In this document: positions 15,107 to 19,023 of the stretch, piece after piece | Position numbering within the stretch: the stretch's first letter is position 1 | Layout of the letters: every line of letters starts with the position of its first letter | Assembly (NCBI GenBank): GCA_938001995.1 | Contig: CALLAV010000274.1 | Coordinates: 1-19,023 of the forward strand | Reading direction: 5' to 3' | Length of the DNA: 19,023 nt | Source of the DNA: an uncultured Amylibacter sp. | Lineage (GTDB): Bacteria > Pseudomonadota > Alphaproteobacteria > Rhodobacterales > Rhodobacteraceae | The notes under the pieces: generated by a model | Told to the model about the DNA's origin: nothing | Database searches by the model: none | Seen by the model: only the letters and a program-made list of their open reading frames with translations | Made by a program: the position numbers and the translations under genes

Positions 15107-17043
15107 CCGAAGTATTGAACGTCAAAGACCTGTCCATCGCGTTTGGCGACGCCGGTCCCGCTGTGGATGGGATCAGCTTTACCGTAAACGCAGGCGAAAC
15201 TGTGGCCCTTGTAGGCGAAAGCGGATCAGGCAAATCTGTCACTGCCCTGTCCACCGTGAAACTGCTGCCTGACAGCGCAAACATTTCTGGCTCCATCACC
15301 TACCGCGAGCGTGAAATGGTCGGTGCAGACGCCGCCACGCTACGGGCCGTGCGCGGCAACGACATCAGCTTTATCTTTCAAGAGCCGATGACCTCGCTCA
15401 ATCCACTGCACACCATTGAAAAGCAACTGACCGAAGGGCTGGCGCTTCATCAAACCGCAGATGACCAATCGCTCGGTCAACGCATGATGCAGTGGTTCGT
15501 CTCCAAACGGATCACCCGCGTTGTTTCGCTAAAATCCCTGCTGATCTTTATCGGCGCGCTCATCGCATACGCGGTTATTTCCTACAGCATTATCGCGGCG
15601 CGGGACCAAGGCGCACTGGTCTGGCTGGAAGAGCCCCAAGGCTTTGTTCCTATCGTCCTTTATGCCGTAACGGGGCTGTTCAGCCTCCTCTGGTCGATCC
15701 TGTGGTTCGTTCTAGCGCTTGGTGTCATCATCGGCGCTGTCGGGCTGTTCCTGTTACCGTTCCAATTCGGTTGCCAAGCCTTGTTTCGCAGTTGGCTGTC
15801 CGAAAATCCCTATCGCCAGGCTTGTATTGATTTGTTGGAAAAGGTCGGCATTCGCAATGCCGCAACCCGATTGGATGACTATCCGCACCAACTCTCTGGC
15901 GGCCAACGCCAGCGCGTGATGATCGCGATGGCACTGGCAAATGGCCCAGACCTTTTGATCGCAGATGAGCCGACCACCGCGCTTGATGTCACCATCCAAG
16001 CCCAGATCCTAGACCTGCTAGAAGACATTCAAAAGGCCGAGGGCATGGGCATGCTGTTTATTACCCACGACCTAACCATTGTGCGCAAAATCGCAGATCG
16101 TGTCTGCGTGATGCAGAACGGTAAGATCGTCGAAGCTGGCCCCACCGCTGACATCTTCAACAATCCGCAACACCCCTACACGCAGATGTTGCTTGCGGCG
16201 GAACCCACGGGCGTTCCAGACCCCATCGCAGAAGACGCTGAAGAAATCCTCTCGACCGAGGATTTCCGCGTCTGGTTCCCCGTGAAACGCGGCATTATGC
16301 GCAACACTGTGGACCATATCAAAGCGGTCAACGGCGCCAGCTTTTCTGTGCGCGCGGGTGAGACCCTTGGCATCGTTGGAGAAAGTGGATCGGGTAAAAC
16401 CACCCTCGCCCTCGGAATGATGCGTTTGATTTCATCAGAAGGCCCCGTCGTGTTTCTCGGTAACGATGTACAGGGCCTCAAGAACAAAGACCTGCAACCC
16501 CTGCGTCGCGACATGCAGATGGTATTTCAAGACCCCTACGGCTCCCTGTCGCCGCGTATGACGGTGGAACAGATCGTGTCCGAAGGTCTCGGCGTTCACA
16601 ACGAGACGAAGGGTATTAGCACGCGCCAAGCGGTGAAAGATATCCTCGAAGAAGTGGGCCTCGACGCTGACATGATCGACCGTTACCCGCACGAGTTTTC
16701 GGGCGGTCAACGCCAACGTATCGCAATCGCCCGCGCCATGATCCAAAAGCCGCGATTGGTGGTTTTGGATGAACCCACGTCGGCCCTTGATATGACGGTG
16801 CAGGTGCAAATCGTGAACCTGCTACGCGATTTGCAAAAGAAGTACGGCCTCGCATTTTTGTTCATCAGCCATGACCTCAAGGTGGTGCGCGCGCTCAGCC
16901 ACAAGGTGCTCGTAATGCGCCAAGGCGACATCGTAGAGGCAGGCACAGGCGAGCAGATTTTTGCGAGCCCACAAACCGAATACGCCAAAACCCTAATGGC
17001 CGCCGCCTTCGACGTAGCCAGCCTCAAAAACGCAGTTGGGTAA
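15103..17043 (+). CDS. yejF: Fused double ATPase of the Yej importer with a hydrophobic insertion
   Basis: ATP-binding subunit with two ABC cassettes in one chain, powering YejBE. Cassette 1: Walker A GESGSGKS (38-45), Q-loop FQEP (92-95), signature LSGGQ (264-268), Walker B LLIADEP (284-290), H-loop H322. Cassette 2: GESGSGKT (426-433), FQDP (475-478), FSGGQ (532-536), LVVLDEP (552-558), H590. All catalytic motifs are intact. The protein is 646 residues; the E. coli protein is about 530. The extra 115 or so residues (about 120-235) lie inside cassette 1, between Q-loop and signature. They contain hydrophobic runs at about 146-165 and 181-220 separated by a short loop with charges. The flanks resume normal family sequence (LALHQTAD before, [14 protein letters not shown] after). 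The frame is continuous. The ATG overlaps yejE by 4 bases. Confidence 0.93.
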   Translation: MTEVLNVKDLSIAFGDAGPAVDGISFTVNAGETVALVGESGSGKSVTALSTVKLLPDSANISGSITYREREMVGADAATLRAVRGNDISFIFQEPMTSLNPLHTIEKQLTEGLALHQTADDQSLGQRMMQWFVSKRITRVVSLKSLLIFIGALIAYAVISYSIIAARDQGALVWLEEPQGFVPIVLYAVTGLFSLLWSILWFVLALGVIIGAVGLFLLPFQFGCQALFRSWLSENPYRQACIDLLEKVGIRNAATRLDDYPHQLSGGQRQRVMIAMALANGPDLLIADEPTTALDVTIQAQILDLLEDIQKAEGMGMLFITHDLTIVRKIADRVCVMQNGKIVEAGPTADIFNNPQHPYTQMLLAAEPTGVPDPIAEDAEEILSTEDFRVWFPVKRGIMRNTVDHIKAVNGASFSVRAGETLGIVGESGSGKTTLALGMMRLISSEGPVVFLGNDVQGLKNKDLQPLRRDMQMVFQDPYGSLSPRMTVEQIVSEGLGVHNETKGISTRQAVKDILEEVGLDADMIDRYPHEFSGGQRQRIAIARAMIQKPRLVVLDEPTSALDMTVQVQIVNLLRDLQKKYGLAFLFISHDLKVVRALSHKVLVMRQGDIVEAGTGEQIFASPQTEYAKTLMAAAFDVASLKNAVG

Positions 17044-17079
17044 AAATGCACAGCACAAGAAACAATCCAATTTTGCCCC

Positions 17080-17108
17080 TTGCAATCACACTACGCCAAC
17101 GATACATC
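17080..17108 (+). promoter_or_regulatory. Candidate promoter of tRNA-Arg
   Basis: TTGCAA (17080-17085) and TACATC (17103-17108) are 17 bases apart, and the tRNA begins 10 bases after the -10. The -35 is good, the -10 mediocre. No terminator for the yej operon was seen between the yejF stop and this point, so read-through may also supply the tRNA. Confidence 0.4.
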
Positions 17109-17118
17109 CCTGCCAGAC

Positions 17119-17195
17119 GGACCGATAGCTCAGCTGGATAGAGTACCTGACTACGAATCAGGGGGTCGGGGGTTCGAATCCTCCTCGGTCCGCCA
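17119..17195 (+). tRNA. tRNA-Arg (anticodon ACG)
   Basis: A full cloverleaf of 77 bases with the CCA encoded. The acceptor stem GGACCGA (17119-17125) pairs perfectly with TCGGTCC (17185-17191), with discriminator G17192. The D-arm contains GCTCAGCTGGATAGAG. The anticodon stem CCTGA/TCAGG (17146-17150, 17158-17162) encloses the loop CTACGAA, with ACG at 17153-17155. The T-loop is TTCGAAT. A34 would be edited to inosine to read CGU, CGC and CGA. Its 3' end is a common target of tyrosine integrases, and an integrase gene follows. Confidence 0.98.
17170..17195 (+). other. Probable integration (attL) site at the tRNA 3' end
   Basis: The T-arm and acceptor 3' strand of the tRNA (17170-17195) lie directly beside a P4-type integrase gene. 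Such integrases usually recombine here and restore the tRNA. A direct repeat of this segment should mark the far end of the island, but no second copy lies in the window, so the core limits are not defined. Confidence 0.55.
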
Positions 17196-17282
17196 CTACC
17201 CCATTTCACCGAATATCTCAGAGGTGCTTACAAGTGCCTAAATGCCCTATTTTGATGGGCAAACTACCCTTTCGCGATTTGA

Positions 17283-17312
17283 TTGGCTTTCATTCAATTG
17301 TGCCCGTATACT
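17283..17312 (+). promoter_or_regulatory. Candidate promoter of the integrase gene
   Basis: TTGGCT (17283-17288) and TATACT (17307-17312) are 18 bases apart. Transcription would begin near 17319, which lies after an in-frame ATG at 17242 and before the ATG at 17347, and so favours the shorter integrase. A second -10-like TATAGAAT lies at 17325-17332 without a matching -35. A weak hairpin (17243-17261) sits just upstream. Confidence 0.4.
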
Positions 17313-17346
17313 TTTGTTGAGTGGTATAGAATGTGGTATTTTTCAA

Positions 17347-18543
17347 ATGGCAGCGCTAGGCGGGAAACTTACAAAGAAACTGGTAGAGAATTTAGGCGCT
17401 GGGCGTCACGGTGATGGCAACGGCCTTTATTTGGTTGTGGACCCGTCAGGCGCACGGCGTTGGATTGTGCGTGTGGTTGTCAAAGGTCAAAAGAATCGCA
17501 AAGGCGCACCGCTGCGCACGGACTTTGGCTTGGGTGGTGCGGATATCGTCACCTTAAATCAAGCACGGGATAGGGCGCTTGAATATCGCCGTATGGCAAA
17601 GCAGGGTTTGAACCCGCGTTACAACGTTCGTCAAGAAATCCCAACCTTCGAAGAAATTGCGCAACAGGTTCATATTGATCGACTGCCCACTTGGAAAAAC
17701 CCAAAGCACGGCCAACAATGGATTAACACTTTGCGCGACTACGCCTTTCCTAAAATAGGACGGATGCCAGTAAACACGATTGACCAGCCAGAGGTGTTAA
17801 TGTGTCTGTCCCCGATTTGGACTGAAAAGCATGAAACCGCGAAAAGGCTTGCCCAGCGCATAAAGACTGTTTTGGACGTGGCGAAATCCAAGGGGTTCCG
17901 TGATGGATCAAACCCGATAACTGATATCAAAGACGCACAGGTTTTGCCCAAAGTGGTAAAGAAAACCAAACACCACAAAGCGATGAACTGGCAAGACGTG
18001 CCAGCCTTCTATACTGACTTGAAATCACGCAATGCGATTGCAGCAAAGGCGCTGATGTTTACGTGTTTGACTGGATCGCGCACGGCAGAGGTGTTGGGGA
18101 TGCGATGGGCAGAAATAGACTTTGACGCTTGCGTTTGGACCTGCCCCCCAGAGCGCATGAAAGGCGGCGAGGAACACCGTGTGCCACTGACAGGCGAAAT
18201 GGTTGCCATACTGGAACCACTCAAAGACATGGCGTCTGATTATGTGTTTGAAGGTCAGAAGCGAAACACCCCACTGTCCAACATGGCGATGTTGATGCTG
18301 TTGCGCCGTATGAAAGTTGAGGGCGTCACCGTTCATGGGTTCCGCTCCACCTTCCGCGATTGGGCCTCAGAAGCCGCCAACGCTCCCAGAGAGGTCGCAG
18401 AACTGTCTTTGGCCCATAAGGTCGGCAACGAAGTAGAACGCGCCTATGCGCGGTCTGACCTGCTGGATAAGCGGCGTGTGCTGATGGAGCGATGGAATGG
18501 GTTTGTTTCCGATAACTTTAGAAAGGTTTTGAAAATTGGTTAA
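17347..18543 (+). CDS. Tyrosine recombinase, P4/DUF4102-type island integrase
   Basis: Site-specific recombinase that integrates and excises a genomic island. The 398-residue protein has an N-terminal DUF4102 arm-binding domain (GKLTKKLVENLGAGRHGDGNGLYLVVDPSG...), a SAM-like core-binding domain (about 100-190) and the catalytic domain. The catalytic set is visible: R245 (TGSRTAEVLGMRW), K272 (ERMKGGEEH), H330 and R333 (VHGFRSTFRDW), H357 (LAHKVG) and nucleophile Y367 (ERAYARSD). All are present, so the enzyme looks active. It begins about 150 bases after tRNA-Arg and reads away from it. The ATG at 17347 fits the domain start, but no Shine-Dalgarno is evident; an in-frame ATG at 17242 would add 35 residues unlike the family. 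Confidence 0.93.
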   Translation: MAALGGKLTKKLVENLGAGRHGDGNGLYLVVDPSGARRWIVRVVVKGQKNRKGAPLRTDFGLGGADIVTLNQARDRALEYRRMAKQGLNPRYNVRQEIPTFEEIAQQVHIDRLPTWKNPKHGQQWINTLRDYAFPKIGRMPVNTIDQPEVLMCLSPIWTEKHETAKRLAQRIKTVLDVAKSKGFRDGSNPITDIKDAQVLPKVVKKTKHHKAMNWQDVPAFYTDLKSRNAIAAKALMFTCLTGSRTAEVLGMRWAEIDFDACVWTCPPERMKGGEEHRVPLTGEMVAILEPLKDMASDYVFEGQKRNTPLSNMAMLMLLRRMKVEGVTVHGFRSTFRDWASEAANAPREVAELSLAHKVGNEVERAYARSDLLDKRRVLMERWNGFVSDNFRKVLKIG

Positions 18544-19023
18544 GAGCAAAATCGATTTATCCGCGAAAATTGACATCGATTTAATTGAAAGAGAGACCAT
18601 AAAGCATGGTCCATTGCGTATTAGCAATCCTACGAACCCAGTCAGTATTTCTTTAAGGGTTACTACGTGCCAATGTGAAACAGAGAATTGTAAGGCCAAG
18701 CTGGTACAAGTCTATCGAGACAATGGCCTTTCTCGAATTTATTGGTTGCTAGATTCAGAAGAGTTTTCTGAACGCGATAGCTTATCGGACGTATATCAAG
18801 AAGCTTCAGTTTTGGGGTTCCTTTCTTCAATGGGAGAAAGGCAAATGATCGAACAAGTTATTAAGCTAAAACTTGGCGTTTTACGTGACAGCATTGAGAC
18901 CCCATTTTGTATTTGCGAAACTTGTGCTGAAAAGGTTGGAAAGGAAAATCTTTGGGAAGAGGTTGTGCTGCGCAATATTGCCAAGCTGCTAAATCATAGA
19001 ACCGAAATTTTGCAAGATGAAGA
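18536..19023 (+). CDS. Unidentified cysteine-rich island protein (3' end beyond window)
   Basis: The frame is open from just after a TGA at 18530-18532 to the last base, at least 162 codons. No in-frame ATG occurs before SSMGERQM near residue 96, so the likely start is TTG at 18536. It overlaps the integrase stop by 8 bases and has AAAGG (18522-18526) 9 bases upstream, consistent with translational coupling. Visible features are two cysteine clusters, TTCQCETENC and FCICETC, about 80 residues apart, which could bind a metal such as zinc. The sequence between is mixed and soluble, with no membrane segment. Base composition is lower in GC than the rest of the window (23 of 60 bases in 18841-18900). 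I do not recognise a family. The function is unknown and the coding call rests on frame length and coupling. Confidence 0.55.
   Translation, partial: MVKSKIDLSAKIDIDLIERETIKHGPLRISNPTNPVSISLRVTTCQCETENCKAKLVQVYRDNGLSRIYWLLDSEEFSERDSLSDVYQEASVLGFLSSMGERQMIEQVIKLKLGVLRDSIETPFCICETCAEKVGKENLWEEVVLRNIAKLLNHRTEILQDE

Noticed and set aside
17242..17346. 35-residue N-terminal extension of the integrase
   Set aside because: A candidate promoter (17283-17312) lies inside it, and the DUF4102 domain begins right after the ATG at 17347.
1..19023. CRISPR arrays, insertion sequences, replication origins
   Set aside because: No regularly spaced repeats, no transposase with terminal repeats and no clustered replication-initiator boxes were seen.

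Overview
The window looks like the chromosome of a marine alphaproteobacterium of the Rhodobacteraceae (Roseobacter group). This is inferred from a short bacterial SRP RNA, a membrane-anchored cytochrome c of the c552/CycM type divergent from a single-domain prephenate dehydratase with an ACT domain, a Yej-type ABC operon, and a moderate-to-high GC, C-ending codon style. No species can be named from the sequence alone.

Layout. 1-453 is the 3' end of a sugar ABC transporter permease gene. It is followed by a spacer rich in hairpins (470-580) and a two-domain SnoaL/NTF2-like protein, probably part of the same carbohydrate cluster. Next come an EamA-type exporter and a membrane-tethered endonuclease/exonuclease/phosphatase family protein. 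The latter overlaps tail-to-tail by 4 bases with dnaX (minus strand). Divergent from dnaX is a small cysteine-dependent protein phosphatase. A tight two-gene unit follows: a Tat-exported Acg-like nitroreductase and a MarR regulator, behind a textbook sigma70 promoter whose -10 is bracketed by two copies of a 12-base palindrome. The 4.5S SRP RNA gene (ffs) lies on the minus strand, divergent from nudC (NAD+ diphosphatase). Then come an SRPBCC protein, pheA (minus), the cytochrome c gene with a clear terminator, and the overlapping four-gene yejABEF peptide importer operon.

The last 2 kb change character. A tRNA-Arg(ACG) gene is followed at once by a P4/DUF4102-type tyrosine recombinase reading away from it, then by an AT-richer open frame with two cysteine clusters that runs off the window. 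This is the left edge of a genomic island integrated at the tRNA 3' end.

The most unusual item is YejF. Its first ATPase domain is interrupted, between the Q-loop and the LSGGQ signature, by about 115 extra residues containing strongly hydrophobic, membrane-spanning-looking segments, so the protein is 646 residues instead of about 530. Other items worth a look are the structured RNA in the sugar operon, the nitroreductase/MarR operator pair, a pair of GTTTC-N2-GAAA(C/T) sites between dnaX and the phosphatase gene, and the unidentified cysteine-rich island gene.
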